Below are positions 22,851 to 35,460 of a stretch of DNA of 64,000 nucleotides, in pieces. The first letter of the stretch is position 1, and each line of letters starts with the position of its first letter. Both the position numbers and the translations under genes were made by a program. The stretch is from Lytechinus pictus. Lineage: Eukaryota > Echinodermata > Echinoidea > Temnopleuroida > Toxopneustidae. The DNA lies in assembly GCF_037042905.1 (NCBI RefSeq), contig NC_087256.1:31460501-31524500 (forward strand), given 5' to 3'. Below the pieces are notes generated by a model. The model searched no databases. It saw nothing but the letters and a program-made list of their open reading frames with translations, and had not been told where the DNA came from.

Positions 22851-23650
22851 GCTTCGGCCCGCGGGCACTCACACTATTGCGAGGTTAGTATATGCTATAT
22901 GAACCTCGCACAACCAACGTGTTTTTGTAGTGGATTTTAGAGTTGTCGTTAACATCGCTTCATAACGTGAATGATGTTAGCCGAAACCCATTCCGCTACT
23001 CACCAGGGCTTTTTCTGGTAGAAAGCGTTACATTTTCAACATATTTTTTTAATTTAAAAAGGACACAAAAAAGAGCAAAATCGCTTACCTCCGCCTGGAA
23101 AGTGGCTTCGCACGTCTCTTCCACGGAAATAAAAGGAAGGTCATTGGTGGCGCTAATACAGTTCGCAACCTTAATTCAGCTTGGTGGTATTTTTAAAACT
23201 AGATTCATGATTCATTGTATGCGCAATTCCAATAATTGTTTGATAAAATAGAGACCCCAATAAATGCAATAACTTAAAAAACATACTTTTTTATTATTTT
23301 TGCTGATGATAATACTTTTTGGAAAATATTCAAAACGATGACAAATTAAACAAAAAATATAGAAAATTCTATGTACCTTGAACAAAGCCCCGCAAGTGCT
23401 ACCGTTAATTAACGTTCCACCAAAGTCTTTACAGTAAAAAGATTGAACACTTTGCCGACTTCGCATAACGCTTTGCATCGATTTACGTGTAAGATAATTT
23501 CTGTGTCTAGACTCGTCTCTAGTCTTTCAATTGTAGTGTCTTTGATATGAAGATAAATCGCGCGCCCTCTTTCGCTCATTAGACAAAAAATTTCAGAGCT
23601 AGAAAGGTGGCTTTCGTATTTCGTCAACGTGAAGAAAAATCAACGCTTAA
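22851..23650. other. No gene recognised; GC-rich inverted motif
   Basis: CTTCGGCCCGCGGGCAC near 22852 has an inverted partner CTCCGGCCCGCGGGCAC around 25076-25100, so the LINE fragment at 23651 may lie within an older inverted-repeat element of about 2.2 kb. Otherwise nothing recognised. Confidence 0.35.
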
Positions 23651-24912
23651 ATGACGCATTTTGAGGGATATTCATTCATCAAATGGATGCTGGCTGAGGG
23701 TCAGTCCATCAATAAGGTTTTACAACAGCCCCACCTAGGTATCACCAAGTCTTCAATGCGATCTGACCCTACCATAGACATCATTGCAAGAGGACTTAGG
23801 ACCTTTTACTCCCTCCATGGTGTCGGAGCGTATACATCGGGCCTATCTCCACACCTCTGTGCGAAGCTGTGGACAGTATTCTGTGTCCCCAGGATGTTAT
23901 ATGGCTCCTCTATCGTCTCCTTAACATCCCACCAGGCTAACCGCATAAACATCGCCCAAAACCAGTTATTTAAGAAGATTTTGGGAATCCCTCAGAGTGC
24001 AGCGAATGAATCAGTGTTCCTTCTCACGGGCATTACCCCCCTCATGTCACAAGTAGAACTGGATAGCCTCCTCATCATAGGTCAGCTAACATCATTATCT
24101 GAAGACCGCTTTGAGAAGAGGGCATTTGTACATGCTTCTATCCGCGGTGTACCCCTCGTGAAATCCTGGAACCTCCTTCTCTTCAAGTACAACCTACCAA
24201 CCCTTCTCTGCCTAATTGAACACCCGATCCCATATCACAAGTGGAAAGCCATATGTAGGAAGTCCATCTATTCAAAAGTGCTGCAGGACACAACCAATGC
24301 CATTGCATCTAAGTCATCGCTGTCCTTTTGGAAAGATATTGACAGTCTCCCACCATCTTCTCTGCTATTTCCAGAAGGATTAGCCCCTCATCTCCGTAAG
24401 GCACAGATTATCAGAGCTCAGCTCCTCACCCAAACATACCCCACCCAGAAGCGTCTCTCAAAAATTGGCAAATCCCAAACTGCCTCCTGCCTGCTATGCA
24501 AAGATGGTGATGAAGACACCCTTCACTTTATCTCCTCTTGTAGCCATCTACATTCTCAGCGAGTTGCCTTTATGGCAAATGCCAACAAGATGCTGCCTGA
24601 TTTGGGGATGAGTGCCAGTCTCCACATAGATGACCCTCTAGAATTTGCCCTGCTAATTCTCCTCCCAAACCAAGACCTCTCTGCAAACACTGTAAAATCT
24701 TTTTTTACGACACTTGCCCTTAATTTCTTGCTGAAAATCCATATGTTTAGATCTTCTACACTTGAATCCTAGTCCTCTCTGCTGAATACATCTACCTTCT
24801 CTGACTGACCTCTCTTACAATACGTACTAAGCTACATATACCATTTTGTGCAGGATCTCCCTGCTGATCTCCGAAGCTAACGGAGGAAGAAGAAGAAGAA
24901 GAAGAAGAAATT
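23651..24912 (+). mobile_element. 5'-truncated non-LTR retroelement, C-terminal RT region
   Basis: An uninterrupted frame of 373 codons (23651-24772) contains HLGI, RTFYSLHGVGAYTSGLSP, RMLYGSS, KKILGIP and a zinc-knuckle-like CLLCKDGDEDTLHFISSC. This is the C-terminal third of a LINE ORF2 of the L1/Tx1-like or RTE-like sort. No endonuclease and no YXDD are present, so it cannot be autonomous. The 3' UTR ends with hairpin CTCCG-aagctaa-CGGAG (24870-24886) and a (GAA)n tail. The long open frame suggests a fairly recent insertion. Confidence 0.75.
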
Positions 24913-25526
24913 ATGAGGAATTGACCATGTCCATGTTGACTTCACATCGTTTCGTAAGTTTCGTAGGAGGACTTCATTCTGTAAGTCCTCGTACTAATTT
25001 TTCGTAAATTAACGTTATTTGTTGAATGCGCCGTGCCTTCAATTATTCTGTAGTCGGCGGCTGAGATGTAGCCGTGGGTGCCCGCGGGCCGGAGCGGAGG
25101 CGGAGGAGCTCCCTGGGTTACATACAATTACAAACATACAAATGGATAGGTGGGAACACATTGCAATAAATCGTCAACTTTTGAGTTTGGAAAGAAACAT
25201 TTCGCCAGCAGTACAGTAGATCTCTAGGCCCTAAAGGTGACAAAATATAATAGAATGATTCGATAATTCTACTTATCCGTCTACTTAAACAATATTTACA
25301 TTATGGTCTTGAAAAAAGGAGATAATTTATAATTTATCCCCGGACTCCTCATGCTTGAGAGCGTCTCGTTGTCGTGGTGATCGATATGCGATCGGAGCAT
25401 GCGCGATCGATATTGGGTGATTTTGTGTGGCCTGCATGCATGTTTTTATTTTTCATCTATTTTTTTGGTCGTATTATATTAAACTTCCCTTGTGATTACA
25501 AATTGGTAAAGAAATATATACAGATT

Positions 25527-25853
25527 CAGTGGCGTAACTACGGGGGGCACAGGGGGCACGTGCTCCCTAATCGGCTGGCAAAAAAAAAACCCAACCCCCT
25601 CAAAAAAAAAAAAACGGGGGAAAATGAGAGAGGGAGAACTAATGTCAATTAAGGAAGAGAAATTATTTAGTGGGAAACTTTGTACATTATAATATGTTAT
25701 ATTTTACTCACGCTCACAGTATTTGATTACTGAGATATGCGCATGATAATCATGATGACGATGACTACAAAAAGTGCTTCATATATTCATATGTAATTAA
25801 TTCTAACAAAATCAGCAAGCGCTTGGCACTCGCATTAGATAACTATGGTGATA

Positions 25854-25903
<50 letters not shown>

Positions 25904-26058
25904 AATATAATCTAATAAATTTGTCATAACTTGACAAAGCCCTATGGGCGAAAATTCGTTAAAATATTATTGTCAACAGAGTTTTGATACTTTTCTTTGT
26001 TTTAAACTATATATATATATATTTGATGAACCTCCAGTCAACCTTGTGAACTTGTGTT

Positions 26059-26092
<34 letters not shown>

Positions 26093-26593
26093 TTCGGGAA
26101 TTCTATCCTTGTATAGAGTGCTCGATGTCCTTCACAGGAAGAGCTTTGAATAATAAACACAAGTTCACAAGGTTGACTGGAGGTTCATCAAATTTAATTG
26201 CAACTCTGAGTTTCACGCAAACTACGTGAGGTGCGATCTTCAGGCAACTATATATATATATATATATATATATATGTCAGTACAAAATACAAAAAAATTC
26301 AGCTCGCATTCTTTGTTTAGCGAGACAGGTAGGCCTACATACCATGATTATAAAAATTTGCTTATAAAGTCCTTTTTTAGGTATGAATATCACAAATTTT
26401 CAGCTCATGCTTCGCTTGCATCATTTGATCAGTTAGATACATATCCGTTTAATGGCACAGTCCTTAAAATGTCTCTATAAGGTCAGTATACCTTGCAATT
26501 GAGCGCGTTTCGCGTGCCCACTAAGTGACTCAAATTTTTACTGGTGCCCCCCCCCCCCCCCCCCCCCATGCCGTGACCCACGGTACACCACTG
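25527..26593. mobile_element. hAT-like non-autonomous element with perfect 8-bp target duplication
   Basis: TACAGATT flanks both ends (25519-25526 and 26594-26601). Termini CAGTGGCGTAACTACGG and, complemented, CAGTGGTGTACCGTGGG. Inside are (TA)n runs, a poly-C run at ~26547, and diverged copies of the GC-rich motif (GCGCTTGGCACTCGCATT, TTCAGCTCATGCTTCGCTTGC). The 8-bp duplication and CAG..CTG ends fit the hAT superfamily. No transposase. Confidence 0.8.
26021..26193. repeat. Perfect 43-bp inverted repeat around a (TA)n-bearing spacer
   Basis: 26021-26063 and 26151-26193 are exact reverse complements. The arm begins ATTTGATGAACCTCCAGTCA and ends GTGTTTATTA. The 87-bp spacer has (TA)n and AGTGCTCGATGTCCTTCAC. 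It lies inside the hAT-like element next to another (TA)n run. The identity of the arms means recent origin or ongoing gene conversion. Confidence 0.9.
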
Positions 26594-26615
26594 TACAGAT
26601 TGGTTATTTTTATAT

Positions 26616-26651
<36 letters not shown>

Positions 26652-27384
26652 ACAGAAACTTTATTTTATGATATGAACAAAAACAATAACGAATTATATC
26701 ATTTTACATAATTCTTTACATACATTCTTTTAGTATGTAATGTAGAAAACATGTAAAAAGAATGTACAGATTGATTCTTAGTTTACTTTTGGAATAATCA
26801 TTTAAATTATTGTTGCATGAATTCTGATTCAATTATGTTGATGATTTTGTGTTATTCATTATTTTTACATGTTATGTATAATGAGAAAGAAATAAAATAT
26901 GATTAAAAAAAAGGAGTGAGTGGGTATATACCGTGTGGGTAAAAAAACCTTGACACCTCACAAATCCCCAATTTAAGGAAAAACTATATGTCATAACTCA
27001 TAATTATCATATATGGCTAGAAAGAGTAAACTTCTCCCAAATAATTTTGTACCATATCCATGTGGTATGTCTTCAATCTTGGATGATCAAGAGGTATTCT
27101 TTGCATTGAAGTAAATTTTGATTTGCTCCAAAAAATAAGACAATGAATGAAACCCAGATGCCAATGATGTCTTAATCTTCCATGAGATAGTAAACTTATT
27201 TCCAAATCTATTTTCAATGAAATCAACTTAAGAATTTTTTTTGCAAGCTTCTGGGGTATAATTTTAATAAACATAATATCATGTAATAAGACACAAAAAT
27301 TTTAAAGTGGGGATAATACGTCATCAGTTCGTTCATTGAATATTGATGAAGATACGCATTGAAATGGCATAACTTCTTCATTCC

Positions 27385-28540
27385 TCCAATCAATCAATCA
27401 ATCAATCATTTTATTTTCCACTTTCAATTTCATATTTACAATTTTTGATACAATTGACATAGTAACATATAATCACATTTGAAGTACATACAAAAAATTG
27501 ATAACATTATAAAATTACAATAGACAATTATCAAATCGAAATATAAATAATTGAAAGGGAGGGAGGGCCTACTGATAAGCAGAGCTTGTATAATGTAGGC
27601 CCCCCTAATGTTGTAATTACGTGTTTATAGCAACTGAATTGCTCTTTTGTAAAAACAAACAAACAAACAAATAACAATATTTACATTATGTAATATATAC
27701 ATTATAATACAAATCATATGCATCATATTAAAAAATATATGAATCATTCATAGTGTATACAAATTATTAAAGGTTTCCTACTTAGCACTGAAGGCTTAAT
27801 TTGTAATTGATGAATTAAATATTTAGTAATAATTCAGGAGAAATGATTTAAGTCGTTTTTTTAACATTTGTATAGAATTGCTTTGTTTTATATCAATTGT
27901 AAAAGAATTCCATAGCTTAGGACCCATAAAAATAAACGTTTTTTGAGCAAATGATGTTCTGTTCAGTGGTAAATGAAAAGAGTTTGCTTGGCGAGTGAAG
28001 TGACTATGAATCGAACTATTTTTAAAAAAACATATCAATTAGAGGCAAAGGTAGTTGTTTAGTATTAAGCTTGAACATAAACTGTCCAAGTTGAAAAGTG
28101 TACAGTTCTTTAATTTTCAGAATTTTATTTTTCAAGAATAGATTATTTGTATGTGCCCGGAAATCTGCATTATTTATTACACGAATAGCTCTTTTTTGCA
28201 ATATAAATAGTCTATCGATCAGCCAAATTGTTGCATTACCCCAAGCAATAAGTCCATAATTTAAGTAAGGGAGGATTAATGTAGAATACAAGGATAACAT
28301 AATAGTGTGTGGTAAGAATTGTTTTAATTTACCAAGGATGCCAGTATTTCGAGCAATGATTTTGCAGACATTGTCAACGTGCGGTTTCCAGGAAAGCTTG
28401 TCATCTATGATTAGCCCAAGGAATCGAGTTGATCGGACCCTTTGGATGACAGTACCATCAAAAATTACATCATTTGGTCAAGCTTCAAATTTATTACTAA
28501 ACAGCATATAACTAGTTTTATCAAGGTTTAGTGATAAAAC
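27385..28540 (-). mobile_element. 5'-truncated non-LTR retroelement, minus strand
   Basis: Minus-strand frames give LSLNLDKTSYMLF, RSTRFLGLIIDDKLSW, TGILGKLKQFLPHTIML, LYSTLILPYLNYGLIAWGN and GPKLWNSFTIDIKQSNS. This is the region after the RT active site of a Jockey/CR1-type protein, with at least one in-frame stop (near 28480). The 3' UTR has a hairpin GTAGGCCC/GGGCCTAC (27595-27602, 27565-27572) with inner AAGC/GCTT, and the element ends in (TGAT)n at ~27390-27405. Confidence 0.75.
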
Positions 28541-29482
28541 TTGTCCGATTCGCCGGTGACACCAATTAGTGTTAAATCAATATCGGTCTGATTCTTAACT
28601 AGTGTTGTTTCAACGCTTCTTTGGTGTGGACCAATATACATTTAGATACCAGACTGGTGTTTTTGCAGTGTATGCACCCAACGCGAGAGGGCAGTAGGAA
28701 TAACCGTAATTATAATAGAGTTTATTTAGCCAGACTACGCCTCATGAATATTCATGAACACAAACTTTATGATACATGTACTACTAGTCATAGAGATGTA
28801 TACATGGTACTAGTATATCGCAATTTCCGACCCCTAAATCAGCTCGATTGGGCGTCGCTCAATCAGTAAGGCAAACCTGTATCGGTTTCATGGACACAGG
28901 TATACGAGTCTCGCTCACAGCGAGTTTCAAAGATTTTTTTTTTCATCTAATTGTCATTCCTACTGCCCTCTCGCGTCGAATGCGCAAGTACTGACGAAAA
29001 AACCTCACTCGGTCCATCTAAAAAGAAAAGGAAAAAAATGATGATAATAATAAGGATGTCTTATTGAGCACACACATCGTCCAGAGTCGCTCATGGCGCT
29101 TTGGATATACATAAATACATAACTACAAATATAAACGTAAATTCAGTAAAAATGTGATCTTAAGTTACGTACAGAGAGAAAAGGAAAGAAAGGTGAAGGG
29201 GTGAAATATGAAAATAGTATACTTTTTGGTATACTATCACAAAATGAGATGTTCATTTAAAAATCAATTAAATTCGCTCCTCTCGCAACGTTTTGGGGAC
29301 TTTTTGCACATACGTCATGTTCTGCCCCCTCAATTATTATTATTCTTTTATCTTGCTACACAGCTAGGTAAAGGCTACCATTCGTTGCATGGCTTGCAGA
29401 AGGGCGCACACACTAAATCCCATCTAACCTGTAAAATATCAACTTATTTCAGACCAAACTTAAATGAATGAATAAAAGGGAT

Positions 29483-30530
29483 GAAATAATAATAACAATA
29501 ATAATAATATGATAAATTTGTATAGCGCAGCCACTATATAAAAAATTATACTCTACTGCGCTTTGGTTACTCCTACTGCTCATACTAACTAAAAATTATG
29601 ATCTACTTAAAAACTTCCTTAAACACATGTGTCTTATAGGTCAAGTCCACCCCAGAAAATTGATGATTTGAATCGATAGAGAAAAATAAAACAAACATAA
29701 CGCTGCAAATTTCATCGAAATCGGATGTAAAATAAGAAAGTTATGACATTTTCAAGTTTCACTTATTTTTCACAAAACAGTTAAATGCACAACTCAGTGA
29801 TATGCAAATGCGAGAGTCGATGATGTCCATCACTCATTATTTCTTATGTTCTTTATTGTTTGAATAATACAATATTTCAATTTTTACAGATTTGACAAGA
29901 AGGACCAACTTAACTTAACCATAAACTGTTAACACAATGGTAATTCCACATGTTCAGGTAGAAATGAAACTTTGTTTCACTTGACAAGGAGGAGAAAATT
30001 AGAATATTTCATATTTCATATAATAAAATACAAAAGAAATAGTGAGTGGGTAACTTCATCAGAGTGCCAATTTGCATACCGACCAGGATGTGCATTATAA
30101 CTGTTGTGTGAAATTAAGCGAAACTTGACAATGTCATAACTTTCTTATTTTACATCCGATTTTGATGAAATTTTCAGTATTTTGCTTGTTGGAAATTTCT
30201 CCTTTTTTTCAAATCAACCTTTTGTTGGGGTGGACTTGTCCTTTAAATAATGATTTGAAAGAAGGAACAGACTGGGTCATTCTAACGCTAAAATGGCTAA
30301 GGGAAAGTAGGTGCCATAATTCAGTAGCCTTGGTTTTAGAGTAGGGTATTTCCAAAAGGAATCTATCCTTCGCACTTCGCAGGTTGTATGAGGTTGATCG
30401 CATTTTCACGGAAAGCAATTCTGAAAGATAACTAGGCGCTTGGCCATTCAATGCTTTAGACACCAGCAACAGTATCTTGAATGTTATTCTATAATAACGT
30501 ACAGGTAACCAATGCATTTCTTTCAGGATA
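29483..30530 (-). mobile_element. 5'-truncated LINE, minus strand, interrupted
   Basis: Minus frame at 30517-30243: MHWLPVRYYRITFKILLLVS, KALNGQAPSYLSELLSVK, YNLRSAKDRFLLEIPYSKTK and SVPSFKSLFKG, the C-terminal end of a CR1/L2-like protein. After the 605-bp insert at 29638-30242, the 3' UTR resumes and ends with hairpin AGCGCAG/CTGCGCT and (ATT)n near 29483-29560. Confidence 0.75.
29638..30242. mobile_element. TTAA-type foldback MITE (CAAGTCCACCCC termini)
   Basis: Ends AGGTCAAGTCCACCCCA and, complemented, AGGACAAGTCCACCCCA, flanked by TTAT (29634-29637, probably a mutated TTAA) and TTAA (30243-30246). Both halves carry the core ATCGGATGTAAAATAAGAAA / complement and AAACAGTTAAATGCAC / complement. 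It splits the LINE reading frame, so it is the younger insertion. Confidence 0.8.
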
Positions 30531-31506
30531 GGTGACTGTGATATGTCAAAACTTTAGTGTGTTAGTCACAAGTCGAGCACAGGGATTTTGAACACCCTGC
30601 AATTTTGAAATCTGTGCACATGGTAAACCATACAATAATCCCTTACTATAATCCAACATGCATAGTAAATTTGTTCTGAAATAAGTTATTTTATAGGTTA
30701 GATGGGATTTAGTGTGTACGCCATTCTGCTTGGCGAGAAATCTGTGCCCTTTTGCCAGCCGTGCGACGAGTTAATCATTTTATAAAGTGCGTAATAACAC
30801 AGAGAAAATGATGAAAGATATATAAGCTGATACGGTAAAAAAAATATTCTCAGAGAATCCAAGAAAAAAAGTACAACGGAAGTTGCGAGGTATTGGCGCC
30901 AAGAGTAAAGAATCATTTCTCTCCTCTCTACCTTTTCCACCAAGGATGAGCAAGAAGTGGTTAGGTTTAATCATGCTTGCCACATAATGGGAATATGAGC
31001 ATGATGACCTCTCGATTGATATGCGAAACTTGATCTATTCAATAAAAAGTACATGTTTCATCCGACTGGGGAAGTATTATCGCTGCGCAATTTTATTACG
31101 TTCTTACTGTTCGCTCTTACCGTTTTGAAAGATATATTGTTTCTTTTATTCCATTTAGCTGAAAAGTATACTTTGAATATTATAAAGCTCAACTATCAAA
31201 AGAATTTCACTTCCTTATCTACTCTCTTGTGTTGCTATTGATATTAAAGCCTTCACCTCCGTTTTCTATAAGGTATTCAAATTATTCAAAGGAAAAAAAA
31301 AACTGTACGGATATTTATATGTTGTGATGATGGGTTTTCCAGATTTGTATTTTTTTTGTCTTTCTGTTTCACCCCCTTTTCTATAAATCTATCAATCCCG
31401 CGATATAACTGGGGTTTTTTATATTCGTTTTCTCTATACTAATATCATGACCAATATTCTTATTTTTTTTAATCTCATATTGTTTATTTGTGGTTTTAAT
31501 ATTCAT

Positions 31507-31864
31507 ACACTAAAAAACGCTGCAGAATCTTCTAAGCACGTTGTTTAAGCCTTTCACTCTAACAAATAATGTTAAAACTTTTTAAACGATTCGTTTAAAA
31601 GTAAGTTTAAACAAATTGTTAAAAACGTGTTATAGTGACAGGCTTAAACGACGCGCTTAAAATATTAAGAGCGTTTTACATCTTTCACTCTAAACACTGA
31701 AGAAAACAAACGAAAGGTTGGAAGAGTGCCAACTTTTTTCAATTGTTATATATCCAACCGTGCTTAAAGCCAAATCCAACATTCATAGTAATAAATGCAA
31801 CATTTAGACAGGTTTCTCATCCCGGCCTCCACCGTTTCAACATTTCAGTTTTTAGAGTGAGTGT
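31507..31864. mobile_element. MITE with ACACT(CT)AAAAA ends
   Basis: Left ACACTAAAAAACGCTG, complement of right ACACTCACTCTAAAAACTG. Internal words GTTTAAACAAATTGTTAAAAA, TTTAAACGATTCGTTTAAA and TTCACTCTAA recur, partly palindromic. Same terminal type as 38425-38548. Confidence 0.5.
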
Positions 31865-31999
31865 ATAATTTTCCGGGTGCAGCTAGACGGTAAACCGCCT
31901 CTTTTTAAATAAAAAGAGGAGTGGTCAAAGAGAGTATATGATTTTTAGACGGGGGGGGGGGATATTTTATTAAAATTATGATGAGGGTATATAATGATG

Positions 32000-32620
32000 A
32001 TTTTGACAGCTAGGGAAATAACAAACAACAATAATGATAAAGATGACAAAGATGATTGTAGTGAAAATAATGATGATGAAGATGATGATAATGATGATGG
32101 TGATGGTGATGATGATGATGGTGGTGGTGGTGATGATGATCATGATGATGATGGTGATGATGATGATGATTATTATAATGATAATGATGAATGATGGTGA
32201 TGATAATGATGATGGTGATGATGATGATGATGATGATGGTGGTGATGATGATGATGATGATGATGAAGATGATGATGATAATGATGATGGTGACGGTGAT
32301 GATGATGATGGTGATGATGATGATGATGACGATGATGATGGTGATGATGATGATGATGATGGTGGTGATAATGATGGTGATGATGATGATGATGATGATG
32401 AAGATGATGATGATGGTGATGTTGATGATAATGATGGTGATAATGATGGTGGTGATTATGATGATGAAGATGATGATGATGATGATAATGATGGTGATGA
32501 TGATGGTGATGGTGATGATGTTGATAATAATAGTAATAATAATAATGAATAATCATAACAATGATAATAATAATAGTAATATTAACGAAATAAGAAAATT
32601 ATGATAATAACAATAATAAA
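32000..32620. repeat. (GAT/GGT)n microsatellite block
   Basis: About 500 bp of GATGAT with GGT, GAA and AAT interruptions, fading into (AAT)n. All apparent frames (Asp-rich, Met-rich, His/Tyr-rich) are by-products of the repeat. Confidence 0.95.
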
Positions 32621-33404
32621 AAAAACATAAATATTTATTATGACAATAATTATCCCCTATCATTGATAATGATAACAAAGATTTATACTGAACCTAGTAA
32701 ATAAATCCAGGCCAATAAGCACAAGCGTGTGTGTGACGACCGAATGACCATTATGTAAGAATAGCGTATGCATGCAAATGATTTGATAGTAGCGCATGCG
32801 CAGTAGCAAGTTCTCTCAACACACGGGGCATATATTTAAAAAAGGTAGTATTTAATTCAATCACACACCTTTCTCTCTCAAACATTGGAAGAAGCAACAA
32901 AATATCAACGAGTTTCTGTCTAATGTTTCTAGTTTTTGAGAAGCCTATTATTAACATCGGTAAGTGTTATTACGCCCTATCTCTTAATTATCTTCATCAA
33001 TCTAATTATTTTCTGTTTTAAAAGGAACTTATTTCATATTTGATCAATAATTTGATATTCGTTGACAAATGTTACGATATGATTTGATTCGAACCCGATT
33101 CGAACCGCTTTCAAAACCACGAGTAATTTCGATTAATGAATATTTTCTTCAAGACTATGAATATTTAAGCAGTATTATTTACAATTAAAACAAAAATGAG
33201 GGGCACAACAGTGTCGTGAGAGTTTTATTTTGATATGGTATTAGATTTTAAACAAGAATCAGCATTTTTTTATACATAACTTCTTTGAAAATTCCACTTT
33301 GTTTTTCTTTCATTTTACTATTTTGTTCTTGGTCATGCTGGTTATGGAAGTTCGGTGTCTAGTGCCCCCCCCCCCCCCCGAGCACGTACCGTTCCTCCTT
33401 TGTC
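32621..33404. other. No gene recognised
   Basis: AT-rich; ends with a poly-C run (~33365-33380) just before the hAT-like element at 33405. Confidence 0.4.
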
Positions 33405-34127
33405 ATTGGCGGCACCAGGATTTTTTGATTAGTGTAAGGGGGGGCAAAATAATATTTAGGGGAGGGCCAAAGGCGGACACGATTTTTTTTTAATTGCCCG
33501 TTTCACAATCGAGCGTGAAGCTAGAGCTAAAATATTGAAATATACCCTATACTATATAACCTGAAATAGGACCTGTTAAAGACTGCTTTTTAGTAACTCG
33601 TGAAGATGATACCTCATCAAATATATAATGCGAGCACGTAGCGAGCTGAACATTTTTGATATTCAGCCATTTTTGTAATTATGAACATTCAGGATGCGTA
33701 TCTGGCTAAAACAAATAATGAAAACTCGAATCACGAAAATAATATTTTATGCACATTGATCGACTTAACACTAGATTGTTAAGCCACATGTGTTCCTATT
33801 GAACAGATCCTTTATCTCTCTCAATCGACAGCCACTGCGACCGCGAAGCCCGAGAGAAATTGTGATTTTTTTTATATAATGGCCTGAAAGATTTGCGTTA
33901 GTGACTAATATTGTTGAGAGCTAACAGTGACTGAGAAATTGTTCAATATTTAAAGAGTGAAAATGCCGTTTTAGAGCACCATACAGCTTGAGTAGGAGGC
34001 TTTTGACAGAATTTACTATTCATTTTTTTTTTTTCAGTTTTCAAAATTTCTGGGGAGCAAGTGGAGGGGGGCAATGATCCTGACTGGGGGGATGCCCCCA
34101 GTGCCCCCCGTGCCGCCCCTCTTCCTT
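33405..34127. mobile_element. hAT-like element with GGCGGCAC ends
   Basis: Left ATTGGCGGCACCAGGATTTT and complement of right GGGGCGGCACGGGGGGCAC share GGCGGCAC and a G-rich follow-on. Contains one copy of the GC-rich motif in reverse (GCGAGCACGTAGCGAGCTGA near 33631). No target duplication found. Confidence 0.5.
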
Positions 34128-34739
34128 GTTCTTGGTCATAGGGTCCAATGCCCCCAGTCCCCCATTGTACAACCCATGCACTGTTAATTTGAGATACAAG
34201 ACTATTCAGGAATAATTTTGGAATGTGTGACTATTCGAAAGCAATAAATCATTTGAAAATAGAAACCAGGAAGGCACCTTTTATAATTTTCTTATTCTGA
34301 AATAAAAACAAGTAAAAACATAGGCCTACTGAACGCATTGGGTCTAGTATCTTCCCATAATAGGTACATCACTCAATAGTGCTTTATACAATCTAAAACA
34401 CAAAGGGCGAAAAGAGTGGAACAGGGCCGAAGAGTGACAGCGTTTTTCAACCTTATTAAAAATGCTGTAACCCTCGGCCAATTTTAAAGCGTGATTTATT
34501 ACCCCGTTCCATCCTTTCATTTTTTAGAGTGTACGATTTCCATGAGGGAAAAGTTATGGTATTCTTTTTCTCTTTCGTTTTCGCAGAAATGATTATGATG
34601 AAAATGATGCAAATTAAAGTATAAAAATGAAATGCCCATTTATATAGCGCAGTCAGGGCCGTCGCTAAAGGGGGTTGTGGGGGGGGGTGCGACATCCCCC
34701 ACTAATTTGGATATCGTCTGTAAATCAGCTCTGCCGTCG

Positions 34740-34918
34740 GGAAAAATGAAAAAAAGGAGCGAGAAGGAAAAAAGAAGAGAGAAAGTGGAAAGAAAAAGTG
34801 AAAGAAGAGAAAGAGGAAAAAGGAAGGAAGGAAGAAAGAAAAAAAGAAAGGAAGAAAGAAAAAAAAGAAAGGAAGAAAGAAAAAAAGAGAGAAAGGAAGA
34901 AAGAAATAAAGAAAAAAA
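34740..34918. repeat. Polypurine tract (GAAA/GGAA)n
   Basis: About 180 nt of A and G only, apart from a few bases. The Lys/Glu/Arg-rich and Phe/Ser-rich frames across it are artefacts. Such tracts can form triplex DNA. A pyrimidine counterpart lies at 42948-43098. Confidence 0.9.
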
Positions 34919-35460
34919 TGTTAAATTGCATACTATTATCGTTAATTTACAAAAAAAATTGTAATGCGATCGTGGGGAGCTCTTTGTTGGCTACCGACAA
35001 TGATTAGAAAGTCCCGTTTTAAGATCTAAATCTAAAATAAAAATTAACTCACGCTTCGCATCATTTAGTCAATATTTTGCTGAAAATTTTGCTTAAATTC
35101 CCCCAGAATATACAAAATTTCCGCTCGCGCTACGCGCTCGCATTAAGATATCAAGATTACTATATATATGCATATCTGAGGATTTTTTCTTTATATAAAA
35201 AACGTGTAAAAATGTTAAGTTTTCAGGTCAAAACATGAAAAATTCTCAGCTCGCACTTCTGTACCGACAGTGATTAGAATGTCCCGTTTTAAAGTCTAAA
35301 TCTCAACAAAAATTTCAGCTCGCGCTTTGCATCATACATTAAGTGAGATCAATATTCTCTCCACAATTTTCATTCATGTTAAAGTAGGACAGCGCTTAAA
35401 ATTTACCTTTCGGGCCAGTACTATACCAAAAATTTCAGCTCGCGCTTTGCACTCTCATTA

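Larger units (their letters stand above)
29395..30738. mobile_element. Inverted-repeat element enclosing LINE and MITE
   Basis: 29395-29455 and the complement of 30675-30738 share GCAGAAGGGCGCACACAC / GCAGAATGGCGTACACAC, then TAAATCCCATCTAACCT and ACTTATTTCAGA. The arms enclose a minus-strand LINE fragment, which in turn encloses a TTAA foldback element, giving three nested layers. Confidence 0.55.

Noticed and set aside
32034-32604. Asp-rich, Met-rich and His/Tyr-rich frames on both strands
   Set aside because: By-products of the (GAT)n block in different frames.
34632-35007. Lys/Glu/Arg-rich and Phe/Ser-rich frames
   Set aside because: They coincide with the polypurine tract.
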